From Pseudomonadales bacterium (GTDB taxonomy: Bacteria; Pseudomonadota; Gammaproteobacteria; Pseudomonadales; Pseudohongiellaceae): a stretch of DNA of 64,000 nt. Shown here one piece after another: positions 15,724 through 24,104 of this stretch; the stretch's first letter is position 1, and each line of letters starts with the position of its first letter. Where the stretch lies: NCBI GenBank assembly GCA_024234325.1, contig JACKOJ010000003.1:1-64000 (forward strand). The letters run 5' to 3'. Under the pieces are notes generated by a model, which did not search any database, was not told the origin of the DNA, and saw only the letters and a program-made list of their open reading frames with translations. The translations under genes were made by a program, and so were the position numbers.

Positions 15724-16003
15724 TTCTCTCTTTTCGGTTCATATCCCGGGCGGAGATAACCCGAATCAATGTGCCCTTGGCGCGTAAGGTGAACGTTACA
15801 TGGAGTTTTCGGTCATCATCAGTCTTGCCCAATGCGTGGTACCTCGCTTCATGTTGGCTATGCGCGACGTCATCAAGAAAAAACAGTGGCTGATTAAAGA
15901 AGATCTGCTCGGCTTCCGACTGGATAACACTATGTTTTTCTTTGCTTTTTCTGGAATTTCCATCGTCCCAGTCAAAGCCCGTGATCTGCGCAATTTCAAT
16001 CAT
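15704..16003 (-). CDS. brnT: BrnT-family ribonuclease toxin
   Basis: The 99-aa protein matches BrnT, a RelE-like ribonuclease toxin: FDWDDGNSRKSKEKH near the start, DVAHSQHEARYHALG in the middle, LHVTFTLRAKGTLIRVISARDM and ERNVYE at the end. It is first in the leftward operon, the usual BrnT-BrnA order. Together they form the content of integron cassette 4 (15431-16128). Transcription against the array implies its own promoter between 16004 and the attC. Confidence 0.92.
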   Translation of the reverse strand: MIEIAQITGFDWDDGNSRKSKEKHSVIQSEAEQIFFNQPLFFLDDVAHSQHEARYHALGKTDDDRKLHVTFTLRAKGTLIRVISARDMNRKERNVYEHS

Positions 16004-16041
16004 GTGTGTATATTACCAACATATACGTCTGAGGCAAGCCA

Positions 16042-16134
16042 CGATAACAAGTTGCTGTTGTCGCCGCTACGCGGCTGGGGCCTCCGCTCCGGCGCTTCGC
16101 ACGTACACTTCGGCCCCAAAGCAAGGCGTTAAGC
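16042..16134 (+). other. attC site of cassette 4 (BrnT/BrnA cassette)
   Basis: R'' CGATAAC (16042-16048) is the exact reverse complement of this cassette's opening core GTTATCG at 15430. The next core is GTTAAGC (16128-16134). The 93-nt site has a GC-rich imperfect palindrome at its centre (CGCCGCTACGCGGC and GGCGCTTCG). The next gene starts 19 nt beyond the core. Confidence 0.88.
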
Positions 16135-16152
16135 GCAACGAGGAACCAATAC

Positions 16153-16860
16153 GTGGCTCAAAACACAATTTATATTGCTGAACCCGTTTTCTCGGAGCTA
16201 TTACAGCGCTTCGACGGAGAGGCATCCTTCCCGCCTGTAAAGAAAATTGGGATTACGACCGATCATCCAGGACGTCGAGAAAGAGAACTCCTAGGCACAG
16301 TCAGTCCTGTCAAAATTTCAATTGTAAAAGCATGGACTGATGTTGATGCGAAAAAAGTAGAATCCATGCTTCACCTGATTCTTGATAACTCTAGATTAGA
16401 CGGAGAATACTTCTGGGACGGTAATGAAACATTAGTCGAGGCAGTTACCGACTTTATCAATGCGTATCACCCAGAAGCCAAAGAAATTGGTATTTCCGAT
16501 GACGCAGATGTTACAGCCGCTACTGAGGCTGCACAGAAGAAATATTCCCAACGAATTTACACCGAGGTAATCCCCAAACTCGACGAACTCTCTATCAAAT
16601 ACACAATAATCAAAAATGGACGAGGCGTCCGATTTAGGCTTGACGAATACAACCTAACATTGGGCGGCCGTACAGCGGGCAAGTACACTTTAACTATTTG
16701 GTCAAAGACCAAAACAACCGAAGAGGCTCTGGCAGACTTTGAAAATTCTCAGGAACTTTCTGCCAATGGCTCAGGAGAGAGTACGCGCAGAGCGCGCATT
16801 CCCATGAGTGATTTGAATGTAATCTTTAGCTCTATTTCAAAGTACACACAACGGCAATAA
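16153..16860 (+). CDS. GIY-YIG superfamily protein (T5orf172/MUG113-like)
   Basis: The 235-aa protein has an N-terminal domain resembling T5orf172/MUG113 nucleases: VKKIGITTDHPGRRERELLG, then the A-x-x-V-E-x-M-L-H helix and RLDGEYFWDG with the catalytic-type Glu. The first Tyr motif is IYIAE. The C-terminal 130 residues are not recognisable. Such domains occur in phage and mobile DNA and are probably endonucleases; the target is unknown. It opens cassette 5 at G16128/TTAAGC, but no R'' box GCTTAAC follows, so the end of that cassette seems lost or diverged. Confidence 0.68.
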   Translation: MAQNTIYIAEPVFSELLQRFDGEASFPPVKKIGITTDHPGRRERELLGTVSPVKISIVKAWTDVDAKKVESMLHLILDNSRLDGEYFWDGNETLVEAVTDFINAYHPEAKEIGISDDADVTAATEAAQKKYSQRIYTEVIPKLDELSIKYTIIKNGRGVRFRLDEYNLTLGGRTAGKYTLTIWSKTKTTEEALADFENSQELSANGSGESTRRARIPMSDLNVIFSSISKYTQRQ

Positions 16861-16864
16861 GAAG

Positions 16865-16883
16865 TTTTCGAGTAGCTCGAGAA
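16865..16883 (+). terminator. Hairpin after the GIY-YIG gene
   Basis: TTTTCGAG-TAG-CTCGAGAAA forms an 8-bp stem with one G-U pair, starting 5 nt after the stop codon. No T-tract follows, so it may be a processing or stability hairpin and not a true terminator. Confidence 0.4.
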
Positions 16884-16963
16884 ACAAGGGGTTAAATTCC
16901 TCGATCTACATTGTTACGCGGTTTTCGGCACTTAAATTAATTTACTTATTGCAGAGCCTGATC

Positions 16964-17566
16964 ATGCGAATCAATTATGTGCTCGTTGATTTTGAAAATG
17001 TCCAGCCCGACTCAATCGGGCTGCTTGCGGGTGAGCAATTCAAAGTGCTTGTCTTTGTGGGTGCAAACCAAACGAAGCTTTCTTTCGATATCGCCAGCGC
17101 GCTTCAGAAATTAGGAACACAAGCCGAGTACATCAAGATTTCTGGAAATGGCGCGAACGCTCTGGACTTTCATATTGCCTACTACATTGGTGTACTTGCG
17201 GCGCAGCAATCATCTGCTTATTTTCATATTATCTCCAAGGACAAGGGCTTTGACCCTCTCATTCAGCACCTTAGGTCCAGAAAGATATTTGCAGGTAGGG
17301 TTGCCTCCATTACAGAGATTCCCATTGTAAAGGCTTCAAACTCCACTACGTCCGAAGAAAAAACAGAGGTCGTACTCTTGAGGCTTCAGCAACTAAAGGC
17401 ATCCAAGCCTCGCACTGTAAAGACCCTGATCAGCACGATTGGCGCTCTATTTCAGAAGAAACTTCAGAGTAGTGAGATAGACCAGATTGTTGCGGAGTTG
17501 GAAAGAAGGCAATATTTGGCCATTCAAGATAGCAAGGTGAGTTATACGTTGCCGAACAACACCTAG
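16964..17566 (+). CDS. NYN/PIN-like domain protein
   Basis: The 200-aa protein begins YVLVDFENVQPD and continues GNGANALDFHIAYYIGVLA and ISKDKGFDPLIQHL, the NYN/PIN-like ribonuclease pattern in which these acidic residues bind metal. The C-terminal 60 residues (KASKPRTVKTLISTIGALF...) look like a helical nucleic-acid-binding or winged-helix extension. It is probably an RNase; target and pathway are unknown. I use the ATG at 16964, just before R-I-N-Y-V. It may be part of cassette 5 or lie just past the array; no attC was seen on either side. Confidence 0.72.
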   Translation: MRINYVLVDFENVQPDSIGLLAGEQFKVLVFVGANQTKLSFDIASALQKLGTQAEYIKISGNGANALDFHIAYYIGVLAAQQSSAYFHIISKDKGFDPLIQHLRSRKIFAGRVASITEIPIVKASNSTTSEEKTEVVLLRLQQLKASKPRTVKTLISTIGALFQKKLQSSEIDQIVAELERRQYLAIQDSKVSYTLPNNT

Positions 17567-17626
17567 GTAGTATCCAAGGGCAATCTTCCCCAGTCAGATT
17601 AGACACCAAGAGCAAACACACAAGAC

Positions 17627-18601
17627 ATGAAAGCAGTCGTCTACGAGCAATATGGCCCGCCCGAAGTCCTTCAATTCAGGGAAGTCGAGAAGCCGGTACC
17701 CAAAGACAGTGAAGTGCTTATCAAGACTCATGCGGCAACGGTCACCACCGGCGACTGGCGGCTGCGAAGTCTGAATGCTCCTTATGGCTTCCGATTCCTT
17801 ATGCGCCTGATGTTCGGATTTTCACGCCCAAAGCAACCCGTACTGGGTTCGGAGTTGGCCGGGGTAGTGGAGGCGGTCGGCAAGGATGTCAGAAAGTTCA
17901 AAGTGGGAGATTCGGTCTTTGCATTCAGTGATGTCGCTATGGGTTGCCATGCGGAGTATAAATGCATGGCTGAAGACGGCGCCGTGGTAGCAAAACCCTC
18001 CAGCCTGAGTTTTGAAGAAGCCGCAGCACTGTCTTTTGGCGGCACCACCGCGCTGGATTTTCTCAGAAGAGGAAAGATTCAACGCGGAGATCGCATACTA
18101 ATCAATGGCGCATCGGGTGCGGTTGGCACTGCGGCGGTACAGCTTGCCAGGCATTTTGGCGCCCTTGTGACGGGAGTATGCAGTACCGCGAACGTGAAGC
18201 TGGTGAAGTCTCTGGGCGCCACTCACGTGATCGACTACACCCAGCAGGATTTCACCCGTAGTGGCGAAACCTATGATGTGATTGTCGATACGGTCGGAAC
18301 GGCGCCTTACTCGCGAAGCAAGGCAGCATTGAAGGAAGGGGGACGTCTTCTTCTGGTTCTGGCTGGGCTGCCCGACATGCTTCAGGCGGCGAGGGTATCA
18401 ATGACGGGCAAAAGGAAAGTTATCGCCGGACCGGTTGCGGTGCGGGTTGAAGACCTCCTATTCCTCGCGGAGCTAGCCGAGGCAGGGGAATTCAAACCCG
18501 TCATCGATCGGATCTATCCGTTCGAGCAAATCGTTGAGGCACACCGCTACGTGGATACCGGTCGCAAGAAGGGAAATGTGGTTCTCGCTTTGGGAAAGTA
18601 A
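17627..18601 (+). CDS. NAD(P)-dependent medium-chain alcohol dehydrogenase/quinone reductase
   Basis: The 324-aa protein is a medium-chain dehydrogenase/reductase without the structural zinc cysteines, so it is of the quinone-oxidoreductase type. Features: the MKAVVYEQYGPPEVL start, LGSELAGVVEAVG, the LINGASGAVGTAAVQLAR NADPH-binding fold (about residues 150-170), THVIDYTQQDF, and the GRKKGNVVLAL end. Substrate unknown. It starts 60 nt after the NYN gene and its composition is closer to the host. A GCCACAGG/CCTGTGGC pair (18665-18672 and 18709-18716) lies in the 232-nt gap that follows. Confidence 0.85.
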   Translation: MKAVVYEQYGPPEVLQFREVEKPVPKDSEVLIKTHAATVTTGDWRLRSLNAPYGFRFLMRLMFGFSRPKQPVLGSELAGVVEAVGKDVRKFKVGDSVFAFSDVAMGCHAEYKCMAEDGAVVAKPSSLSFEEAAALSFGGTTALDFLRRGKIQRGDRILINGASGAVGTAAVQLARHFGALVTGVCSTANVKLVKSLGATHVIDYTQQDFTRSGETYDVIVDTVGTAPYSRSKAALKEGGRLLLVLAGLPDMLQAARVSMTGKRKVIAGPVAVRVEDLLFLAELAEAGEFKPVIDRIYPFEQIVEAHRYVDTGRKKGNVVLALGK

Positions 18602-18833
18602 GCCGGTGGCGATTCATGCCACTCCCTTGGAAGATGTCCCTTAGGTCACTATATCTGTAGAATAGCCACAGGCTCTGACGGCTACAGACACTCCACCCTG
18701 CATCTGGTCCTGTGGCACAGCCAACTGAAAACGGCTATTTTCTATGGCAATATGGCGCATTTGTCATCGCAATCAATTTTTATCGGGTAAAGGCATGATT
18801 TCTTCGCATACAAATGAGTCATGGGGATTGGCC

Positions 18834-19955
18834 ATGAAAGGTTTCTGGCTCGCTACCTCTCTGCTGACTCTGTTTTCCCTGTCCGCAATGGCGGATGAGG
18901 ACACCGCGCTGGCAAAGGAGTTTCCTGAGCTGCAGCAACTGCTGCTGGCCCACGATATTGTGCAGGCGCGCGTGTACGAAGAAATCAGCCTTACCAATGC
19001 GTCTGACACAGCAGCCATCGGCCAGAAAGTCTTGCTTGATACCCTTGCAGAACTCAAGAAAACGAAAAACTTGCACTACCACTCCGCAGGGGGGCATGCG
19101 GCAATGCTGGGGCCGCATCGCGTGACTGAAAGTCGGGCAGTTCCCGGTCTGCTGGGAGTTGTCTGGGGAAACTATGATGCCGATCAGGTAAGTACCGCCC
19201 TGGCGGACGTTGGCAACCTCCCTCCAATTGCCGTAGAAACCCTGCAAAGGGGGCGCCAGTTTATTGAGCTGCTTATCGAGATTTACATCAACCCCGCCTT
19301 CGAGGACAAGGAAGCTGCGGTGACACTTGCGGTAGAGCGCTATTTGCAAAACGATCTGTACGCGATCGCCCCCAAGCCGAAATCCGATGAGTTGCTGTCG
19401 GAGCATCCGTGGGCCTATGCTTTCAAGACCGGTTTTCCGGAATTCAGCGGCCTGACCTGGGCTTCGCAATGGTTGAAGCTGGGTGCGCTGGAACTGTTGA
19501 TAACAGCGCCGGATGTCGCTTCACGCAATCAATCGATCGCCCACCTGCTGGAGCTTTATAAAGAGAAAATAAACCGCCAGCATGGCAGCCTGGTATCTCT
19601 GCCCACAGACATCCCTACCAGCCCCGTCATTGCGCCCTCCTTCTATGAACGGCATCCGGATGCGGCCTATATCGTCGACAATCTGGAGTTGCTAAAAGTG
19701 GTTATAGGGGACATCCTCGCCTATCCGGGAGTAGCAGACCGAGGGCAGAAAATAGAGCAGGCCGTGCAGAATTACACCGACAAAACCAGCAACTTCAGCA
19801 ACGAAAGAGATTATCTGTACTACACGCTACGAGGTGGCATCTACAATGCCGGAGGACCTGCCCGGGGCGGCCTGGATCGGCCGGACCGAAACTGGTCTCG
19901 GGAACAGTCGGAGAACCCCCACATCAGTATCGGGACACAGCCTTCGCCTGACTAG
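18834..19955 (+). CDS. Exported protein of unknown family, paralog 1
   Basis: The 373-aa protein has a signal peptide (WLATSLLTLFSLSAMA-D). I do not recognise the family. It is clearly related to the protein at 22829-24013: both contain L-x-R-G-R-x-F-x-E-x-L-x-x-I-Y-I, E-D-K-x-A-A-V-T, a DNLxLLxxVxxDILAxP segment and a C-terminal LRGGIYNxGGPA motif. The fold is probably mostly helical. I start at the ATG at 18834; upstream residues lack secretion features. The two paralogs flank a cytochrome c/copper-monooxygenase-like operon, which suggests a shared periplasmic job, but that is inference. Confidence 0.7.
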   Translation: MKGFWLATSLLTLFSLSAMADEDTALAKEFPELQQLLLAHDIVQARVYEEISLTNASDTAAIGQKVLLDTLAELKKTKNLHYHSAGGHAAMLGPHRVTESRAVPGLLGVVWGNYDADQVSTALADVGNLPPIAVETLQRGRQFIELLIEIYINPAFEDKEAAVTLAVERYLQNDLYAIAPKPKSDELLSEHPWAYAFKTGFPEFSGLTWASQWLKLGALELLITAPDVASRNQSIAHLLELYKEKINRQHGSLVSLPTDIPTSPVIAPSFYERHPDAAYIVDNLELLKVVIGDILAYPGVADRGQKIEQAVQNYTDKTSNFSNERDYLYYTLRGGIYNAGGPARGGLDRPDRNWSREQSENPHISIGTQPSPD

Positions 19956-20254
19956 CTTTACTCAACAAATGAGCAGGAAGCCAAGGATTGAACGATAACG
20001 AATGCGCCGACTAGGGAATTAAACGCGCTTGCTTTTTTGCTTCATTTTGGTGCATTTTTTGCCGATTGCCAGTAACCTAAAGGCCTTGCGTCTTCGTATT
20101 GGTCACTTCAAACTGACAACTCGTAACATTTATTTACTTGAAGTATGAGATTCAAATGCGCATTATACAGGGTTCGACTTACACTCATTAACGCCCGATT
20201 TTGAAAGACCGACTATTGTTTTAAAAACACCCATCCCAAAAGAGGATATGGAAA
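19956..20254. other. 299-bp intergenic region, probable promoter of the cytochrome operon
   Basis: No gene is seen. The stretch is AT-rich compared with its flanks, with TTTTTT runs near 20035-20060 and several TTTATTTA-like tracts around 20130. It probably holds the end of the upstream transcript and the promoter for the gene at 20255, but no single promoter can be picked with confidence. Confidence 0.4.
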
Positions 20255-21589
20255 ATGACGTATCAAAAAGCCCTAAAAACGCTATTAGTTGTTGCAGCAT
20301 TCCCAGCAATTAGCAATGCTCAGGACGCTGCTACGCACCCCACCTATGCCAAAGAGGTGTCCCGGATCATTCAGGACAATTGTCAGGTCTGCCACCAACC
20401 AGGATCCGTTGGGCCGATGTCATTGATGAACTATGAGGAAGTGCGGCCTTGGGCGCCTCTCATTTCTATGAGAGTCTCGAACCGGGAAATGCCCCCCTAT
20501 CACTACGATACCGATGCTGGCATTCAAGAGCTCCAGAATGACTGGCGTTTGTCACAGGCCGATATCGATACCATCGTGAATTGGGTTAACGCCGGCTCGC
20601 CCATGGGCAATCCGGAAGATTTACCGCAACCCAAGATGTTCCCGGCGGTGGACGAATGGCGTTTGGCTGGCGAACTCGGGCAGCCCGATCACATTATCAA
20701 ATCTGAAGCCTGGGATGTTCCTGCGAATGGTCAGGATCTGTGGTGGAAGCCAATTGTAGATGCCGGCATCGACGAAAGTCGTTGCATTAAGGCTGTTGAG
20801 ACACGCCCCTCGGCAGCAGCCATTGGCTCAACTCACCATGCCAACTCACACTTCAAGGTTCTGGACGCAAGTGGCAATTGGGTGAATGGCGATCGCCTGT
20901 CCGAATTCGCGATTGGCAAGCTCGGCGAAAAAGTACCAAAAGGTGCCTGCCGAAAAGTACCGGCGAATTCAAAAGTGGAATGGGAAATTCACTATTACCC
21001 CAATGGCATTGCAGTGCCAAACGATCAGGTGAGCATCGGCATCTGGTACTACGACGAAGAAGATGACTTTGTCGAAGAAGAAAGCTACCGCCAGGATTTG
21101 CGCGCCTATTTCCTCACTGCCTCAACAGATGATTATATGATTGCCCCCCATGGCAAGCTTATGACGCAGGGGTTCCAGTCTTTCGACCATCCGGTTCGCA
21201 TCGATAGCTGGCAGCCTCATATGCATCTGCGTGGCGTTGCCATGTCATTGGAAGTGTTCTACCCGGAAACGGGCAGAACAGAAGTATTAAGTCAGGCTTC
21301 CAATTGGACCTCTGCCTGGAACCACAGCCACACGTATCAAGAAGGTTTCCAGCCCCTTATTCCTGCGGGCGCGACCCTTATCATGACTGCATGGTACGAC
21401 AACACTGCAGACAACCCCATGAATCCTGATCCGGATCAGTGGGTGGGTTCAGGTCAGCGTACAACGGACGAAATGTCACATGCATGGATTGCTGTTTCCC
21501 ACCTCGATGAAGAAGCCTATCAGGCCCTGCTTTCCGAGCGCAAAGAGCGAGAAAAAAGCAGTGTAGCCAGCGTGGACGGAGCTAACTAA
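20255..21589 (+). CDS. c-type cytochrome with copper type II monooxygenase-like domain
   Basis: The 444-aa precursor has a signal peptide (LLVVAAFPAISNA) and one haem c motif C43-Q-V-C-H47; Met in REMPPYH is a candidate axial ligand. After a linker, the C-terminal half resembles the copper type II ascorbate-dependent monooxygenase (PHM) fold: THHANSHFK at about 200, WQPHMHLRG at about 320, WNHSHTYQEG at about 355 (copper-type His), and TAWYDNTADNP. It should work in the periplasm, but whether it is a true oxygenase is unknown. It overlaps the next gene by one nucleotide (TAATG), so the two are coupled. Confidence 0.75.
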   Translation: MTYQKALKTLLVVAAFPAISNAQDAATHPTYAKEVSRIIQDNCQVCHQPGSVGPMSLMNYEEVRPWAPLISMRVSNREMPPYHYDTDAGIQELQNDWRLSQADIDTIVNWVNAGSPMGNPEDLPQPKMFPAVDEWRLAGELGQPDHIIKSEAWDVPANGQDLWWKPIVDAGIDESRCIKAVETRPSAAAIGSTHHANSHFKVLDASGNWVNGDRLSEFAIGKLGEKVPKGACRKVPANSKVEWEIHYYPNGIAVPNDQVSIGIWYYDEEDDFVEEESYRQDLRAYFLTASTDDYMIAPHGKLMTQGFQSFDHPVRIDSWQPHMHLRGVAMSLEVFYPETGRTEVLSQASNWTSAWNHSHTYQEGFQPLIPAGATLIMTAWYDNTADNPMNPDPDQWVGSGQRTTDEMSHAWIAVSHLDEEAYQALLSERKEREKSSVASVDGAN

Positions 21590-22506
21590 TGAGTTGTTTG
21601 AAAGTTTCTAGAAAATTGTTACCAATGCTGGCGGGGCTGCTTGTTGCAGCCCCCCTGCATGCCCAACTCCCGGAACGGGCCCGCGATTATCCTTTGGCGA
21701 CTCGCGCAAAGACTGGTGAAATTGTTGCCCCTATGTTCAATGGCTGGATTGCCAACGAAGATGGGTCGACAACCTTGATCTTTGGCTTCGCCAATCAGAA
21801 CAGAGCGCAAACCGTGGATGTTCCGCTGGGGGCGAATAACAAGTTGGAACCGGCCGAGTATCAAGGCGCACAACCTACCCATTTCCCCGTATACAGCAGA
21901 CCTGGGTTCGTTGGTATTCAGGAACGAGGTGCCTTTGGTGTCGTTGTGCCTGCTGACAAGGCCGGCACCGAAGTGGTTTGGACGCTGACATCGGGCGGTA
22001 ACACTTACTCAATACCTGGCCGCGCTACATCAATTGCCTACGAGTTAAGTGCTGGTATAGCCGCTGCAGGCTCCCTGAGACCCTCTGTTCGATTCAGCGA
22101 GGATAGTGCTGTGTCCACTAATGAAGTGGGCATATATGCTGAACCGAAAACAGTCAAAGTCGGCGAGCCTCTCACGCTTTCTGCGCAGGCGCAGGATCGA
22201 GGGATACGCGTTGGTTATGCAGACGTTTTGCCCTACTACGATCTTGGCTCTTATTGGGTCATGCATCAGGGCCCTGCTGAACCGGTAATCGAAACGCCGG
22301 AGATTTCTGCACGTACGCGCGCGGCAAACAATCCAATCGATCCAAACGTTAATCCATGGATCGATATTTCAACTCAGGTGACCTTCCCGGAGCCTGGGGA
22401 TTACGTCATACGCCTTCGAGTAGACAATTTCGCGGCTCCCGATAGCCAATTCGATAATGTTTGCTGTTGGTCCAACGCTTACTACCCAGTAACCGTTACT
22501 CCCTGA
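21589..22506 (+). CDS. Exported hypothetical protein coupled to the cytochrome
   Basis: The 305-aa protein has a signal peptide (LLPMLAGLLVAAPLHA-Q). I do not recognise the family. It reads as beta-rich: FNGWIANEDGSTTLIFGFANQN, AGTEVVWTLTSGGNTYS, and a C-terminal Ig-like strand set (VKVGEPLTLSAQAQD, FPEPGDYVIRLRVDN). A CCW near the end may make a disulfide. Start overlaps the stop of the cytochrome gene, so the two products are probably made in equal amounts and may form a complex. A strong terminator follows. Confidence 0.68.
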   Translation: MSCLKVSRKLLPMLAGLLVAAPLHAQLPERARDYPLATRAKTGEIVAPMFNGWIANEDGSTTLIFGFANQNRAQTVDVPLGANNKLEPAEYQGAQPTHFPVYSRPGFVGIQERGAFGVVVPADKAGTEVVWTLTSGGNTYSIPGRATSIAYELSAGIAAAGSLRPSVRFSEDSAVSTNEVGIYAEPKTVKVGEPLTLSAQAQDRGIRVGYADVLPYYDLGSYWVMHQGPAEPVIETPEISARTRAANNPIDPNVNPWIDISTQVTFPEPGDYVIRLRVDNFAAPDSQFDNVCCWSNAYYPVTVTP

Positions 22507-22514
22507 ACCTTGGG

Positions 22515-22553
22515 CAATGTGCAAGCGCAATCGCCGCTTGCACATTGTTCTTT
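22515..22553 (+). terminator. Rho-independent terminator of the cytochrome operon
   Basis: A perfect 13-bp stem (CAATGTGCAAGCG / CGCTTGCACATTG, 22515-22547) with a 7-nt loop is followed by TTCTTT. It lies 9 nt after the stop of the upstream gene. In the rest of the gap to 22828, a small hairpin ATCCCG/CGGGAT (22739-22754) follows a TATACT (about 22724), a possible -10 box for the next gene. Confidence 0.88.
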
Positions 22554-22828
22554 AGGTCCCTTCCCCACACTTGGTCTGCTCATCTTCCGCTCACCTACTC
22601 TGCTTACTCCGCCATGCACGCGTCCGAGCATCGCTGATACCACGCGATTCGGCTTTGACCTGTTGTGGCCGTCAGGGGTATCGCGAAACTCGGGAGTGCG
22701 ATGGCACCTGCTGAGGGATGCGTTTATACTGTTTTCACATCCCGCAATCGGGATAAACAAGTAGATTGGCTCTCCACCAGCCTTGACCGGGCAAGCGGTG
22801 ACAATAGGCCCAATCGAGGCACTGGAAC

Positions 22829-24013
22829 ATGAAAAACAAACTGAATCACAAGCCCAAGTCGATCACAAGAAAGACCTTGCTGGCCTCTGCCATGGTAGTG
22901 ACCTGCCTCTTTACCCGTGGTCTGACGGCACAGGAAGCCACCGAGATACGGCTGCAGTATCCGCAGGTCGCAGACCTGTTTAACGCCTTCGATGTCACCC
23001 AGGCTAAATCCTTTGAGGAAATTGCTGCAATCAATGCCAATCCGGCGACGCAGCAGACTCAGGATGAACTACAAGCGAGCCTGAAAATGCAGGCCAGAAT
23101 GACCATGAGCCAGATGATGGCCGCTGGCATGATGTCGTCCAGTGGTGATTTGCTCATGGGCATGGGCAATGGCCCGCACCACGATCTGGAGGTCGAGGCA
23201 CGAGTCCGGCTTATGGAATTGATGCGTGGCAAACACAGCCATGAAGAGGCGGAGGCAGCCTTCGAGAACAGCTCCGCCATAAGTCGCCACACGGCGGAGG
23301 TTTTCAAACGCGGCAGGAACTTTGAGGAAAGACTATTTGTCATCTATATCGATGATTCGATCGAAGACAAACGCGCCGCCGTGACCGAAGCGATCTCCGA
23401 CTACCTTAGCGACGATCAATATTCCGTAGCCTCTGCTCCGAAGGCGAGTGACTATTTGCTGGAGCACGGCCAGGCTAATGGTCTGAAATCGGCGTTTCCA
23501 CTGTTGCGCGGCTTCCTGTGGACCCAGCAATGGTTGCAACTCGCCGCGTTGGAGGCGGTCATCCTGCAAGGTTTGGACAGCCAGTTCAACGGCGGGGTAG
23601 ATGTAGCGCTTGAGCGTTTCTGGAATAAGATCGGTACCAGCGGTGGTATGACGATGTTCCCCGCGCCTAGTGAGCTGCCAATGGCACCAGCTATCGCACC
23701 TGACCTGTACACCCAGTCACCCGAGGCCGCCATCATCCTGGACAATCTGAACCTGCTGGAAACCGTCGTCACCGATATCCTTGCCTTCCCGAACGCAGAA
23801 AATCTGGACGATTTAATGGATCAGGCTGTCGCATTCTTTACCAACAAGGATGGCATGAATGCAGAATCAATGGATTATCTGCGATTTGCGCTGCGTGGCG
23901 GTATCTACAATCAGGGCGGACCCGCGGTCGGCGAATTGATGCACTCGGAGCGAAACCGTGCCCGCGAAGAGATGAACATGCGACACACTATGATCATGTC
24001 GTCTGCACAATAA
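22829..24013 (+). CDS. Exported protein of unknown family, paralog 2
   Basis: The 394-aa protein has a long signal peptide (basic MKNKLNHKPKSITRK, then TLLASAMVVTCLFTRGLTA). It is the paralog of the 18834 product; both end with the LRGGIYNxGGPA motif. It differs by a Met-rich insert (residues about 90-120: MTMSQMMAAGMM, MGMGNG), which could bind copper given the neighbouring copper-monooxygenase-like protein. Function unknown. It is preceded by the cytochrome operon and its terminator, so it is a separate transcription unit. Confidence 0.7.
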   Translation: MKNKLNHKPKSITRKTLLASAMVVTCLFTRGLTAQEATEIRLQYPQVADLFNAFDVTQAKSFEEIAAINANPATQQTQDELQASLKMQARMTMSQMMAAGMMSSSGDLLMGMGNGPHHDLEVEARVRLMELMRGKHSHEEAEAAFENSSAISRHTAEVFKRGRNFEERLFVIYIDDSIEDKRAAVTEAISDYLSDDQYSVASAPKASDYLLEHGQANGLKSAFPLLRGFLWTQQWLQLAALEAVILQGLDSQFNGGVDVALERFWNKIGTSGGMTMFPAPSELPMAPAIAPDLYTQSPEAAIILDNLNLLETVVTDILAFPNAENLDDLMDQAVAFFTNKDGMNAESMDYLRFALRGGIYNQGGPAVGELMHSERNRAREEMNMRHTMIMSSAQ

Positions 24014-24034
24014 GCCAAAGATTCGAATCAGGAG

Positions 24035-24059
24035 AATCAAGGGGTCAGGCCCCTTGATT
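24035..24059 (+). terminator. Hairpin after paralog 2
   Basis: A perfect 10-bp stem AATCAAGGGG / CCCCTTGATT with loop TCAGG lies 22 nt after the stop codon. No long T-tract follows. It is probably a terminator or 3'-end stability hairpin. Confidence 0.6.
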
Positions 24060-24104
24060 GAATCAATGACTGCGAATCTTGATTCCAATTGAGTCGAAAT
24101 CACT

